Positions 35,538-43,503 of a DNA stretch of 43,503 nucleotides are shown in pieces. The translations under genes and the position numbers were made by a program. Numbering within the stretch: position 1 is the stretch's first letter; the number at the start of each line of letters is the position of its first letter. This DNA is from Amazonocrinis nigriterrae CENA67. GTDB taxonomy: Bacteria > Cyanobacteriota > Cyanobacteriia > Cyanobacteriales > Nostocaceae. The notes under the pieces are model-generated. The model was not told the DNA's origin. It did no database searches and worked only from the letters and a program-made list of their open reading frames with translations. The stretch covers positions 1 through 43,503 of the forward strand of contig NZ_JAECZC010000048.1 of NCBI RefSeq assembly GCF_016056305.1, in the 5' to 3' direction.

Positions 35538-36740
35538 ATGAATGACGAAACAGCAATAAAAACATCTGTTTGTATTTTAGGGTCAGGCCCGGCGGGCATC
35601 GTACTAGGCAATATCTTGCTACAGAATGGCATTGATTGCATAGTAATTGATCGCTACAATCGAGAAGAAATTTACGCCAGAGGAAGAGCAGGCGCAATTG
35701 AAAGTACAACGATCGCTCTCCTCAAAAAACACGGATTAGCTGATACGATTCTGCTCAAAGGATATCCACACGATCGCTGTGAATTTCGTTATCCCGATGA
35801 TAGCTTTGTCTTGGAATATGGTAAGCTCAGCGACGGTGATGTACATTACTTTTATCCCCAAAGTGATCTCAACGAAGATCTCATTCAAAAATATATCGAT
35901 GCCGGTGGTCAAATTCTCTTTCACCATGAAGGAATTCAGCTCACTCAAACTGATGATAGGATTATAGTTGAGTGTGAAAACAAAGATACTAACACAACAC
36001 TCAAGATTAACGCTGATTTTGTTGCTGGATGTGATGGTTATCACGGATTAGCCCGTCAATCCGTTCCTGCTAACGCTGCCAAGGTTTATACCAAGGAGTA
36101 CGGCTATCGTTGGCTAGCTATTTTAGCCGCTGCTCCCCCTGCATCCTCCCATACGCTTTATGGTATACATCCTGAAGGCTTTGCTGCTTACATGCGACGT
36201 AATAGTCACATTTCTCGCTATTACTTGCAAATTTCTGCTGATGATCAATTGGCAGACTGGTCAGATCAACGGGTCTGGGCAAGCTTGCGTCAGCGGTTGG
36301 CTAAACCAGAATGGATACTAAAACAAGGCAAGATCATCCAAAAGCAAATTATGGTCTTACGCAACTATGTCATTGAACCGCTTCGTTATCAACGATTACT
36401 CCTGGCAGGTGATGCTGCTCACATCATCACGCCAATGGGTGGCAAAGGGTTAAACCTAGCGGTACAAGATGCAGCTGTGTTGGCAGAAACTTTAATTGGT
36501 TATTACCTGGAAAGCCATGAGCTTTCTTATTTGGATCGCTACTCAGAAATTCGTCTACCTTACATTTGGCGTGCCCAGGAATTTTCTTATAGTTTGTTAA
36601 ACATGGTGCATTTACCTGAAGGAAGTAACCCTGAAGATGTGCGTTTTCTATATAAATTGAGTGCTTCCAAATTGGCGCAATTAAGAACTTCAATAACATT
36701 TGCTAAAAACTTTGCCCGTAACTACGTTGGTATTGTTTAA
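35538..36740 (+). CDS. 4-hydroxybenzoate 3-monooxygenase-like flavoprotein
   Basis: A 400-residue class A FAD monooxygenase, near the 394 of Pseudomonas PobA, with clear collinear similarity: GSGPAG (15-20), ADFVAGCDGYHGLARQS and GDAAHIITPMGGKGLNLA. Aligned by eye to PobA, the catalytic Tyr201 and Tyr385 are kept (Tyr208, Tyr396), as are Arg214, Arg220 and Pro293 (Arg221, Arg227, Pro299). The carboxylate-binding Ser212 is Met219 and Thr294 is Met300. This points to a changed substrate, possibly an ester, a thioester or a halogenated acid. It would hydroxylate next to the phenol OH. It starts 23 bp after the esterase gene; both are probably co-transcribed. Confidence 0.85.
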   Translation: MNDETAIKTSVCILGSGPAGIVLGNILLQNGIDCIVIDRYNREEIYARGRAGAIESTTIALLKKHGLADTILLKGYPHDRCEFRYPDDSFVLEYGKLSDGDVHYFYPQSDLNEDLIQKYIDAGGQILFHHEGIQLTQTDDRIIVECENKDTNTTLKINADFVAGCDGYHGLARQSVPANAAKVYTKEYGYRWLAILAAAPPASSHTLYGIHPEGFAAYMRRNSHISRYYLQISADDQLADWSDQRVWASLRQRLAKPEWILKQGKIIQKQIMVLRNYVIEPLRYQRLLLAGDAAHIITPMGGKGLNLAVQDAAVLAETLIGYYLESHELSYLDRYSEIRLPYIWRAQEFSYSLLNMVHLPEGSNPEDVRFLYKLSASKLAQLRTSITFAKNFARNYVGIV

Positions 36741-36775
36741 TAATCAAATCAACTTCTTTACATACACATTAAACT

Positions 36776-37765
36776 ATGAAAGGAAATGTTTTTGGATTAG
36801 GTATTGCAAGTTCTTTACTATTTACAGTTGCGATGAACTCTCAAGTTCAAGCGCATACTTTTGATGATCTTCCCCCCATTCCAGATGATTTGATGGAGTA
36901 TATTCATCTGGCGGAAGCGGGGACTTTACCTGACCCTCTCGATCCAAACAAGACACAGTTTTGGGTTGCTGGGGGACGCAATACCTATTTAAAAACCGGT
37001 GCGGATACAAACGGACAGTACTCACTGTTTGATTTGTATGTTCCACCTAATGTAGGCCCTCCTTTACACATCCACAATCGAGAAGCTGAGTGGTTTTATG
37101 TTGTTGATGGAAATCCCTCATTTCAGATGGACGATGAAGTAATCGCGGGGAGTACAGGTAGTTTGCTCTACGGGCCGCAAGGTCACTTGCACACTTTTAG
37201 AAACTTGACTGATACGCCCGTGAGGATGCTTCTATTCTATGAGCCTTCGGGAATCGAAAATTTCTTTACTGAGGTTGGTCAGCCTGTCACCGATCCGATC
37301 AATCCACCCTCTTTTTTGCCTGAAAAACTTCTAGTGGCGGGAGCAAAGTATGGATTAGAATTTCCCAGTACGTTTGTTTTTGCGTCTTCTCAATTTAGTT
37401 CTGATACAGGAGTCACTATTATCCGTACTGGAGATCCCAGTGAAGCAGTGGGCGTTACTTTACAAGTGGGAGACATCACGGATATTTTGGTCAACTTTGG
37501 CATTGGCGAAAGTCTAAAGACGCTAGACTTGTCTATTCCTCTAGGAAGTCCATCGCTAGATCTGCTTTTGAAATCTCCAACGAATGGAGCATACCTTGGA
37601 CTTTTACAAAATCAGGCTACTTTTAATAGTGCTACTTCAGTCCCTGAAGGTTCTTTAACCTATGGATTATTGTCTTTGGGTGCTTTATGGCTTGGTTTCA
37701 AGCTTGCCCATCAGCAAAAATCGAATTCACAGAATAAATCTAACTCACATATCTTCAATTCATAG
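36776..37765 (+). CDS. secreted cupin protein with PEP-CTERM-like tail
   Basis: A 329-residue protein. A signal peptide (about residues 3-27) ends QVQA. The cupin fold spans about 60-165: first motif PPLHIHNREAEWFYVVDG (His-x-His...Glu), second GPQGHLHTF (His). These would bind a metal. A second domain (about 170-280) is not recognised. The C-terminal SVPEGSLTYGLLSLGALWLG, followed by basic or polar residues, resembles a PEP-CTERM anchor in which the canonical VPEP reads VPEG. It may act on the cluster product outside the cytoplasm, for example as a quercetinase-like or oxidative enzyme. It starts 36 bp after the monooxygenase gene, with a GST next. Confidence 0.75.
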   Translation: MKGNVFGLGIASSLLFTVAMNSQVQAHTFDDLPPIPDDLMEYIHLAEAGTLPDPLDPNKTQFWVAGGRNTYLKTGADTNGQYSLFDLYVPPNVGPPLHIHNREAEWFYVVDGNPSFQMDDEVIAGSTGSLLYGPQGHLHTFRNLTDTPVRMLLFYEPSGIENFFTEVGQPVTDPINPPSFLPEKLLVAGAKYGLEFPSTFVFASSQFSSDTGVTIIRTGDPSEAVGVTLQVGDITDILVNFGIGESLKTLDLSIPLGSPSLDLLLKSPTNGAYLGLLQNQATFNSATSVPEGSLTYGLLSLGALWLGFKLAHQQKSNSQNKSNSHIFNS

Positions 37766-37792
37766 TTATCATTAAGATAACAGCAGTTGCTT

Positions 37793-38401
37793 ATGATTGA
37801 CCTATACACAGAAAATACTCCCAATGGTTACAAGATTTCGATTTGTCTAGAAGAACTGAATCTCCCCTACAACGTTAAGGTCGTGAATGTTCGCCAAGGA
37901 GAACAGTTCAAAGATGAATTTTTAGCTTTGAACCCAAATGCTAAAATTCCAGTAATTGTCGATCACGAAACGGGTCAGACTATTTTTGAGTCTTGTGCAA
38001 TTCTGCTCTATTTAGCTGATAAAACTGGCAAATTAATTTCGACAAATCGATGGGAAGCGATTCAATGGCTCTTTTTCCAAGCGGCTAATATTGGGCCGAT
38101 GTTTGGGCAAAGAGCGCATTTTACATTTTTTGCTCCCGAAAAAATATCTTATGCAATTGAACGTTACACCAAGGAAAGTGAGCGACTTTATGGTGTTTTA
38201 GAGGGACGGCTCAAAAAACGAGATTATCTGTGTGATGAATATTCGGTCGTTGATATTGCTCATTTTGGCTGGATACACACAGCTAAGCGTATGGGTTTTA
38301 GTTTTGAGCAGTATCCTAGCTTAGCCGCTTGGTATGAGCGCATTGCAGCTCGTCCTGCTGTAGCTAAAGGAATTACGATTCCGGCACCTTTGCCAATGTA
38401 A
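37793..38401 (+). CDS. glutathione S-transferase (YfcG/Ure2-like)
   Basis: A 202-residue GST. The N-terminal thioredoxin-like domain has YTENTPNGYKISICLEEL (GSH-site region with Asn) and PNAKIPVIVDHETGQTIFES (cis-Pro and GSH gamma-Glu contact). The C-terminal helical domain includes ADKTGKLIS and VDIAHFGWIHTAKRMG. The NTPNGYK pattern matches the YfcG/Ure2p-like class, which often reduces disulfides or handles quinones. In the cluster it might detoxify a chlorinated or quinonoid product, or take part in a dehalogenation. A TTG (37787) is in frame, but ATG 37793 is preferred. It is the last gene of the run and is followed by a hairpin. Confidence 0.87.
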   Translation: MIDLYTENTPNGYKISICLEELNLPYNVKVVNVRQGEQFKDEFLALNPNAKIPVIVDHETGQTIFESCAILLYLADKTGKLISTNRWEAIQWLFFQAANIGPMFGQRAHFTFFAPEKISYAIERYTKESERLYGVLEGRLKKRDYLCDEYSVVDIAHFGWIHTAKRMGFSFEQYPSLAAWYERIAARPAVAKGITIPAPLPM

Positions 38402-38457
38402 AATTTTCCGAGAAAGAATTGTTCAATTAGCATTTTTTTCATAACTTATGGATTCAT

Positions 38458-38486
38458 ATGGGTAGCCATCGTTGGATACCCATTTT
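38458..38486 (+). terminator. terminator after the GST gene
   Basis: ATGGGTAGCCA and TGGATACCCAT pair around a TCGT loop, broken only by a single G/A mismatch, and TTTTCTTG follows. It lies 56 bp past the GST stop and would close the biosynthetic cluster. Confidence 0.75.
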
Positions 38487-38698
38487 CTTGTCTCGGCTCA
38501 ACCCCTAATACCAATTGGTAATTCGTAATTATATCAAGTTCGGGTAATTGGTTATACACCCCTACTCATGTATATGTATATCGCCAAAGTCTATCCACAA
38601 TTTGTCAGCTGGTTTTCGTGCTTGGGGGAAATATTCAACCTCAATCACTTTGCCAACAAGAATTTCAACTTTCTCAAAGTCGTTATCACTGATTTGTG

Positions 38699-39493
38699 TC
38701 ATTTGCCTGTAAGCTTAACCAAACCAATACCACCAAAGTACAGTCCCAGTACTGCACCCGCTAAAAGACTTTGGGTGAGGGGGTCAGTAGAAGGTGTGAG
38801 AATCGCTCCCAAAACCACTGCGCCCATAATCACAAAACGCCAACCAGCTAGCATTTTTTGAGAAGAAACAATTCCCAAATTACCTAATAAAAGTTGAATT
38901 ACAGGTATTTGAAATGCTAAGCCAGTACTAAATAACAACAGCAACACAAATTCAAAATATTTGTCAATCGACCACAGTTGTTCTACTACATCTGCTCCAT
39001 AGCTGATGAAAAATTTCAAAGCCGCAGGAATTAGGAGCAAGTAGGCAAATACTAACCCAGCAACAAACAGCACACTCGACCCCAAAACTACAGGCCCTAG
39101 TAAGCGGCGTTCACGGCGAGTCAGCCCAGGAAGAACGAACTGGATAATTTGGTAAAGTATGAACGGACTAGAAAGTACTATGCCGGTGTAGCCTGCAACT
39201 TTAATAGAGACAAAGAAATATTCTCCAGGAGCAAGTTGGAGAAATTTTACTCCTTGGGCCGGGACTTCTAGTAGCTGCACAATTTGTTTAACGGCAAAAA
39301 AACAGCCAATAACACACACTGCTACAGCAATGAGAGAATAAAAAATCCGCTGTCGCAACTCTTCTAGGTGGTCGAAAAGGGACATTTCGACCTCTCCTGG
39401 TAACTCATCGAGAGGATCAATTTCTGAGTTGCCGTATCCTTCCAGGTCGATATCAGGAGTGGTTACAGCGTCTACATCTTGTGAAGGCGTCAT
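38699..39493 (-). CDS. tatC: Sec-independent translocase component TatC
   Basis: A 264-residue TatC. A 35-residue acidic N-terminal extension precedes the conserved [17 protein letters not shown], followed by six transmembrane helices. The conserved [12 protein letters not shown] loop and [15 protein letters not shown] are family signatures. It recognises twin-arginine signals and moves folded proteins across the thylakoid and plasma membranes. A known client type, the Rieske protein, is encoded at 24213 with an RRQF motif. The gene is alone on the minus strand; tatA is not in the window. It ends near the biosynthetic cluster's terminator with a 212-bp spacer. Confidence 0.96.
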   Translation of the reverse strand: MTPSQDVDAVTTPDIDLEGYGNSEIDPLDELPGEVEMSLFDHLEELRQRIFYSLIAVAVCVIGCFFAVKQIVQLLEVPAQGVKFLQLAPGEYFFVSIKVAGYTGIVLSSPFILYQIIQFVLPGLTRRERRLLGPVVLGSSVLFVAGLVFAYLLLIPAALKFFISYGADVVEQLWSIDKYFEFVLLLLFSTGLAFQIPVIQLLLGNLGIVSSQKMLAGWRFVIMGAVVLGAILTPSTDPLTQSLLAGAVLGLYFGGIGLVKLTGK

Positions 39494-39604
39494 GAGTCAG
39501 CTATAAGGCAACATTTGTTAACTATTTTATCTGGGGAAGCAGCGAGCAAGATACAACTTATCCATTGAAACATCAAATTAGGGGTGATGGTTAGTTGTTA
39601 GTTG

Positions 39605-39873
39605 TTAGGAGTGATTCTTTTTATCAACTTTGCTGGGAAGACCCCATACGCAGCGAAGCGAAGTATAGGGATGAAAGGCAGTAGTTTTTTGAATCCAAAT
39701 CGGTAGAGCTTTTATTTCATTACTTTTCGCATCAACTTCACAAGGTTCTAAAATCAAGCCGCGATCGCCAGGGTAAATAAGTCTAGATACAATGGTAGGG
39801 TATAACGTTGACCAGCACGGCGACGGGAGTCTCTCAGCTCCACAAAAGCTTCGATAATTGCTGGTTGACTCAT
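39605..39873 (-). pseudogene. ISAs1-like transposase remnant
   Basis: From ATG 39873 the frame reads MSQPAIIEAFVELRDSRRR, GQRYTLPLYLDLFTLAIAA and then a stop, matching the DDE_Tnp_1-associated N terminus of ISAs1/H-repeat transposases (RDxRRRxGQRYxLP). The adjoining sequence in another frame (to 39605) has ILEPCEVDAKSNEIKALP, matching the family motif KSNEIxAIPxLL found about 100 residues later. The centre and the catalytic domain are missing. A small deletion derivative, not functional. It lies in the upstream region of tatC. Confidence 0.7.
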
Positions 39874-40512
39874 GGTAGTAGATACATTCATTTTTAGTGT
39901 TGCATCTTACCATACAACTTTTACATTTAGTATGAAAAAATATTGCTTTCTGTTTAACCCAAAAGCATCAAATCACAATATAGAAACAGATTGAAAAGAG
40001 AAATTAAGGAGTTAACACATATAGCTGGGGACTAGGGACTGGGTGAAAAGTCTTTTTGTGTCTAGGTTTTATCATCTGTTGATGTCCTAACACTACTGCC
40101 GACAGCTATATGTCTAACCTTTCGTCTAAATCTCCTGGTTGTTCTGGGTTAATTAGTGGAATATTCATTTTTTAATCATGGGGTTCCCCACACCCCACAC
40201 CCTATGCCCTACACTCCCTTCATTTGCTTAACTTTTTCTGAATCTTCTGCTAATCACAGGTTTTTAGCTGCTGGGGGAGATTTTTGTCCTGATTTTTAGG
40301 GTGTCATTGTGCATAAGTTAGTGGGAGGCTATCTTGTAGGCTATGCCTATCCCCAAAAAAGGGTGGAACTGATATTTGATAACTCACGTCAGTTTCAGTA
40401 GTAGCATTGAGTAAATTGACGCAATATCAACATACAATGCTCAGTTTTTCAACTTTAGTTTATTAAGGTTGCGTCTGTATGGCGCGATCGCAAATTGTTT
40501 GCTGAGGTTTGT

Positions 40513-40725
40513 ATGAATAGGACTATTTTGATTGGTCTGATGGCATTGCCTGTTTATTTACACAATACCTGTAATATAATACCATTTTTTCAACATCAAA
40601 ACCCTATAGCAAGTGGGCTAATTATCCACGGCACAAATGCTCACTCACGCATAACGCCGTGGCAAATAGCTGCTAGAGATGACCAACTACCAGATTGCCT
40701 GCGCGATCGCACTTGTAGGGAATAG
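40513..40725 (+). CDS. uncertain small hypothetical protein
   Basis: A frame of about 70 codons from ATG 40513 with a hydrophobic start (MNRTILIGLMALPVYL) that could be a signal peptide; the remainder is polar with few features, ending CLRDRTCRE. The region contains a HIP1 octamer and no known domain. An alternative start lies at 40495 (ATT/ATG-less context). It may be a chance frame; included only because the signal-like N terminus is unusual in the gap. Confidence 0.25.
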   Translation: MNRTILIGLMALPVYLHNTCNIIPFFQHQNPIASGLIIHGTNAHSRITPWQIAARDDQLPDCLRDRTCRE

Positions 40726-40785
40726 GGCGGGGAAGCGGGGGAGCAGGGGAGCAGAGGAGCAGAGGGAGCGGGGGAGCAGAAATTG
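40726..40785. repeat. purine-rich tandem repeat
   Basis: GGGGGAGCAGGGGAGCAGA-type units of 8-9 bp repeat through 40734-40783. Strongly G-rich on the plus strand; resembles the STRR class seen elsewhere in the window. Confidence 0.6.
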
Positions 40786-40998
40786 TAATACTTTAAATCC
40801 AATTTAGTATTGGAACTGAAGCTGATTAGAACTGTAAGTTTTAACTCTGACCATAGAAAATTACTCGATAGTCAACAACATTGCAAAATTGTACTTCACA
40901 GTACCTTTTTATCTGCTGGATATTTTTAATATTCATAACAGTAACTTGTTTTATATCAAGATTTTTTGCTAATTCTCATAGTAGTATTCTTGCTTATT

Positions 40999-41147
40999 TA
41001 ACGTCAGTTCGATGAACCTCTCCCTTCCAACCTCCCTCTCCTAAAAGGCAAGGGAGGATAAACGAAAAAATTACGATTTTACTCCCCTTTCCTCGTAGGA
41101 GAGGGGTTGGGGGAGAGGTCAAAACAGCACTTGTCGAACTCACGTTA
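40999..41147. mobile_element. MITE-like inverted-repeat element
   Basis: The left end AACGTCAGTTCGATGAACCT and the right end (reverse complement AACGTGAGTTCGACAAGTGC) match at 16 or so positions. Inside, CCTCTCCC...CCTCCCTCTCCT faces AGGAGAGGGGTTGGGGGAGAGG, so the whole 149 bp can fold as one long hairpin. There is no coding frame. ACGTGAGTTCGA also occurs at 25435-25446, suggesting a repeat family. Confidence 0.7.
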
Positions 41148-41334
41148 TTTCATAAATGGCTGTATTACTATGTACCTAAAAAAACGCATAATCTAGGATA
41201 AATCATCCTGAATGCTGCTAATTTTATTAGTAAGTTAATGGTAATGAACCTAGACTAAAGCATAAATTTCAGAAAATAAATATATTAATTCAGCAGATTT
41301 CATCTTTCCCCCTATTGAGTGAATTCGATTAGTT

Positions 41335-42672
41335 ATGATCCTAGATTTAGCAAGATTTTATCAGGCTTGTAATCCAAGCAGACCTCTAATGGTGGGAAAT
41401 GCTAGCGATCGCCAGTACTATATCGATTTTGCTGCGGTGCGGGGTGGCAAAATCATTGAGGCTTTGCAGCGTACTATTACTAGGATATCGCCGGATGCAC
41501 CAACTTGTCAGCTATTTACAGGGCATCTCGGTTGTGGAAAATCAACGGAATTATTACGACTGCAAGCCGAGTTAGAGGAGCAGCAATTTCATGTAGTCTA
41601 CTTTGAGTCTACCCATGTCTTAGAAATGGCAGATGTGGATGTGACTGATATTTTATTGGCCATCGCGGGTCAAGTCAGCGAAAGTTTAGAAGCGATGAAA
41701 ATCCGCCTCAAACCCCGCTACTTTACTAAGTTGTTTGCTGAGGTGGTTGATTTTCTGCAAACGCCAATTGAACTTGGTTTAGAAGCAGAATTGTCTGTGG
41801 GCATTGGTAAAATTACCGCTAAGACCAAAGAAAGTCCACAATTGCGGCGCAGATTAAGAGATTATTTAGAACCACGCACCCAAAATATTTTGCAGTCGAT
41901 TAATACTGAACTGCTAGAACGTGCTAACCAAGAACTGAAAGCTTTGGGTAAAAAAGGCTTAGTAGTAATTGTTGATAACTTGGATCGAGTAGCAATTCGG
42001 CCTTTACCATCAGGGCGATCGCTACCAGAATACTTGTTTATCGAGCGGGGTGAACAGTTACGCAAACTTGATTGTCATATAGTTTACACTATTCCCCTGG
42101 CTCTGACTTTCTCCAACGATAGCGCCGAACTACAACATCGCTTGGGGGGTGGAGTCGCGCCCAAAGTTTTACCGATGATACCTGTGCGTTTGCGTTCTGG
42201 CGAGGTTTTTACCGAAGGGCTGGAATTAATGCGACAAATGGTGTTGGCCAGAGCTTTTCCTGACATTTTGGCTAGCGATCGCTTAAGCTTAATTACAGAA
42301 GTGTTTGATAATTTGGAAACCTTAGATCGGTTATGCCTGATTAGTGGTGGTCATGTGCGTGATTTGCTAGGGTTGCTGTTTGACTGTCTGCGGGAACAAG
42401 ACCCGCCATTTGACCGGGAGTGTATTGAATTAGTCATCCAAAGACAGCGGGACTATCGAGCTAATGCCATTGACCCTGAAGAATGGGAATTAATTTTTCA
42501 GGTGGTGCAACAGCAAAGAGTCCGAGGTGATATCGAATACCATACCCTGTTGCGGAGTTTATTTGTGTTTGAATATCGCGATCGCCAGGGAGCTTGGTTT
42601 GCCGTCAACCCAGTTTTAGAAGAAACGCCAAAATTTAGATCATGGTTGAACGACACCCACAAGCAGATATAA
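41335..42672 (+). CDS. P-loop ATPase, unknown role
   Basis: A 445-residue AAA/STAND-like ATPase. Walker A is GHLGCGKST at 63-71 and Walker B is VVIVDNLDR at 210-218. The remaining helical regions show no recognised effector, membrane or repeat domain. The N terminus (LARFYQACNPSRPLMVGNASDRQYYIDF) is conserved in cyanobacterial genes of this sort, from memory. It overlaps the next gene by 31 bp, so the two products probably work together, for example an ATPase with a TPR-type sensor. Such pairs could serve signalling or stress or phage sensing, but nothing here shows which. Confidence 0.75.
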   Translation: MILDLARFYQACNPSRPLMVGNASDRQYYIDFAAVRGGKIIEALQRTITRISPDAPTCQLFTGHLGCGKSTELLRLQAELEEQQFHVVYFESTHVLEMADVDVTDILLAIAGQVSESLEAMKIRLKPRYFTKLFAEVVDFLQTPIELGLEAELSVGIGKITAKTKESPQLRRRLRDYLEPRTQNILQSINTELLERANQELKALGKKGLVVIVDNLDRVAIRPLPSGRSLPEYLFIERGEQLRKLDCHIVYTIPLALTFSNDSAELQHRLGGGVAPKVLPMIPVRLRSGEVFTEGLELMRQMVLARAFPDILASDRLSLITEVFDNLETLDRLCLISGGHVRDLLGLLFDCLREQDPPFDRECIELVIQRQRDYRANAIDPEEWELIFQVVQQQRVRGDIEYHTLLRSLFVFEYRDRQGAWFAVNPVLEETPKFRSWLNDTHKQI

Positions 42673-43448
42673 GAGCAGCTAATGAACGCGCTCTACAGAG
42701 TTTGGGGAGGGCAATTTCTCTCTCCAGCGGTCAATTTTCTCTGGTTTTGGCATGTTGTAATTATCGAGTTTTGCAAGAGGAAATGTTGCAAAGACTCGCA
42801 GAAATATTACAAGCAGAACATCTACAAAAAGTGGTTTTGCCCCGCAATGCTAGAAGTCTTTATCTCAACATCCATTTACAACTAGTGACTGAGGAAAAAC
42901 CACCCTCAGCCTTGATGGTTTTGGGTTTAGAGGCTGTGGAGGCAATTGACGATTTACTCAGTTCAATTAATCATATTCGTGATGAATTTCGCAAAACTCA
43001 CCCCTTTGCTTTCGTTTTGTGGGTGAATGAAGAAGTCTTGCAAAAAGTGGTACGTTTTGCACCAGATTTTGCTAGTTGGGCGGCTACACCAATTCGGTTT
43101 GAAATGACTACTCCCCAACTGCTGCAATTTTTGCAACAGGAAACTGACTCTTTGTTTGCCACAGTTTTACCAAAGGATGCTGCACAACACCAAGAACCGG
43201 AAAATTTAGACAATTATTCTACTCTCGAACAAGTTTGGCAGCATAACGATGAACTCCAGTTTGCCATTAAAGAATTGCAAGAGCGTGGTATTACTTTAGA
43301 GCCAGAATTACACGCTAGTTTAAAATTTGTTTTCGGTCTAGATAATTATGTGAGTGACCGCATCAATATCGCTTTAAGCCACTTGAGCCAGAAAACCGTA
43401 GTCACAAGCAAGTTGAATTTGACTGCCATAAGTTTGATGCAACTCTAA
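42642..43448 (+). CDS. partner of ATPase, TPR-protein N-terminal region, likely frameshifted
   Basis: A 268-residue frame that starts within the end of the ATPase gene (31-bp overlap). The sequence (ERALQSLGRAISLSSGQFSL, then LGLEAVEAIDDLLSSINHI, then FVLWVNEEVLQKVVRFAPDF) matches the N-terminal domain I recall from cyanobacterial TPR-repeat proteins. Those continue into tandem TPRs, but this frame stops at 43448. A different frame (+2) stays open to the window end and reads CHKFDATLKIFEQQFANLP. So the gene is either short or frameshifted near 43390-43410; the edge prevents a decision. Confidence 0.6.
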   Translation: MVERHPQADIRAANERALQSLGRAISLSSGQFSLVLACCNYRVLQEEMLQRLAEILQAEHLQKVVLPRNARSLYLNIHLQLVTEEKPPSALMVLGLEAVEAIDDLLSSINHIRDEFRKTHPFAFVLWVNEEVLQKVVRFAPDFASWAATPIRFEMTTPQLLQFLQQETDSLFATVLPKDAAQHQEPENLDNYSTLEQVWQHNDELQFAIKELQERGITLEPELHASLKFVFGLDNYVSDRINIALSHLSQKTVVTSKLNLTAISLMQL

Positions 43449-43503
43449 AGATTTTTGAGCAACAATTTGCAAATCTTCCCACTCTTGCATATGTTGCAAA
43501 ACT

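Larger units (their letters stand above)
39914..41334. other. 1.4-kb gene-poor region
   Basis: It contains a C-rich run near 40185-40215 (CCCCACACCCCACACCCTA), one small uncertain ORF (40513-40725), a purine-rich array (40726-40785) and a MITE-like element (40999-41147). The rest is AT-rich with no recognised coding or RNA feature. The promoter for the gene at 41335 should lie within the last 150 bp. Confidence 0.5.

Noticed and set aside
38568-38861. Plus-strand frame overlapping the tatC end
   Set aside because: It is antisense to tatC with no similarity to known proteins; no supporting signals.

Overview
The window comes from a filamentous, probably heterocystous cyanobacterium of the Nostocales (Nostoc/Anabaena/Tolypothrix type). 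The evidence is direct: cytochrome f and Rieske genes (petC-petA), a small Psb35-like thylakoid protein, frequent HIP1 octamers (GCGATCGC), DUF3067, DUF6887/DUF6888 and GH57 branching-enzyme genes, and many heptamer tandem repeats of the STRR kind in nearly every spacer. No tRNA, rRNA or CRISPR array was recognised.

Layout. 1-5500 is an accessory region: the 3' part of an IS4-type transposase, an orphan MazE/AbrB-like antitoxin, and a large NACHT-type NTPase with membrane segments. 5500-12040 holds a saccharopine-dehydrogenase-like oxidoreductase, an unknown cyanobacterial protein, and the type IV pilus motor set pilB-pilT-pilC. 12500-18800 is the chaperone region grpE, dnaK, dnaJ, followed by tusA-like and rsgA genes translationally coupled to dnaJ. 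19054-22950 contains a GH57 enzyme, a DUF6888-DUF6887 pair, a Psb35-like protein, a cupin, and a YhaV toxin with its antitoxin. 23054-25289 is petC-petA with a divergent DUF3067 gene.

25300-26400 is a graveyard of mobile elements (a MITE, a broken IS982 transposase and a possible IS481-like remnant). It forms the left border of the most interesting part, 27075-38401: a compact, single-strand biosynthetic cluster. It encodes a chorismate lyase, an AMP-forming aryl ligase, a free acyl carrier protein, a C-PCP-TE NRPS protein with no adenylation domain, a flavin-dependent halogenase, a GDSL esterase, a 4-hydroxybenzoate-3-monooxygenase-like enzyme, a secreted cupin and a glutathione S-transferase. 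The first five genes are tightly spaced and can be read as one route: chorismate to 4-hydroxybenzoate, loading on the ACP, (probable) halogenation, then condensation and release. The last four follow after a 557-bp gap. Two of those carry PEP-CTERM-like sorting tails, which is unusual beside an NRPS-type pathway. The first steps resemble the established chlorinated-4-hydroxybenzoate chemistry of cyanobacterial ambigols, but I see no P450 genes and the assembly protein differs, so the product is probably another (chloro)hydroxybenzoyl compound.

38700-43503 has tatC, an ISAs1-like transposase remnant, a long gene-poor stretch with a MITE-like element, and an ATPase gene overlapping a second, possibly frameshifted gene at the window edge.
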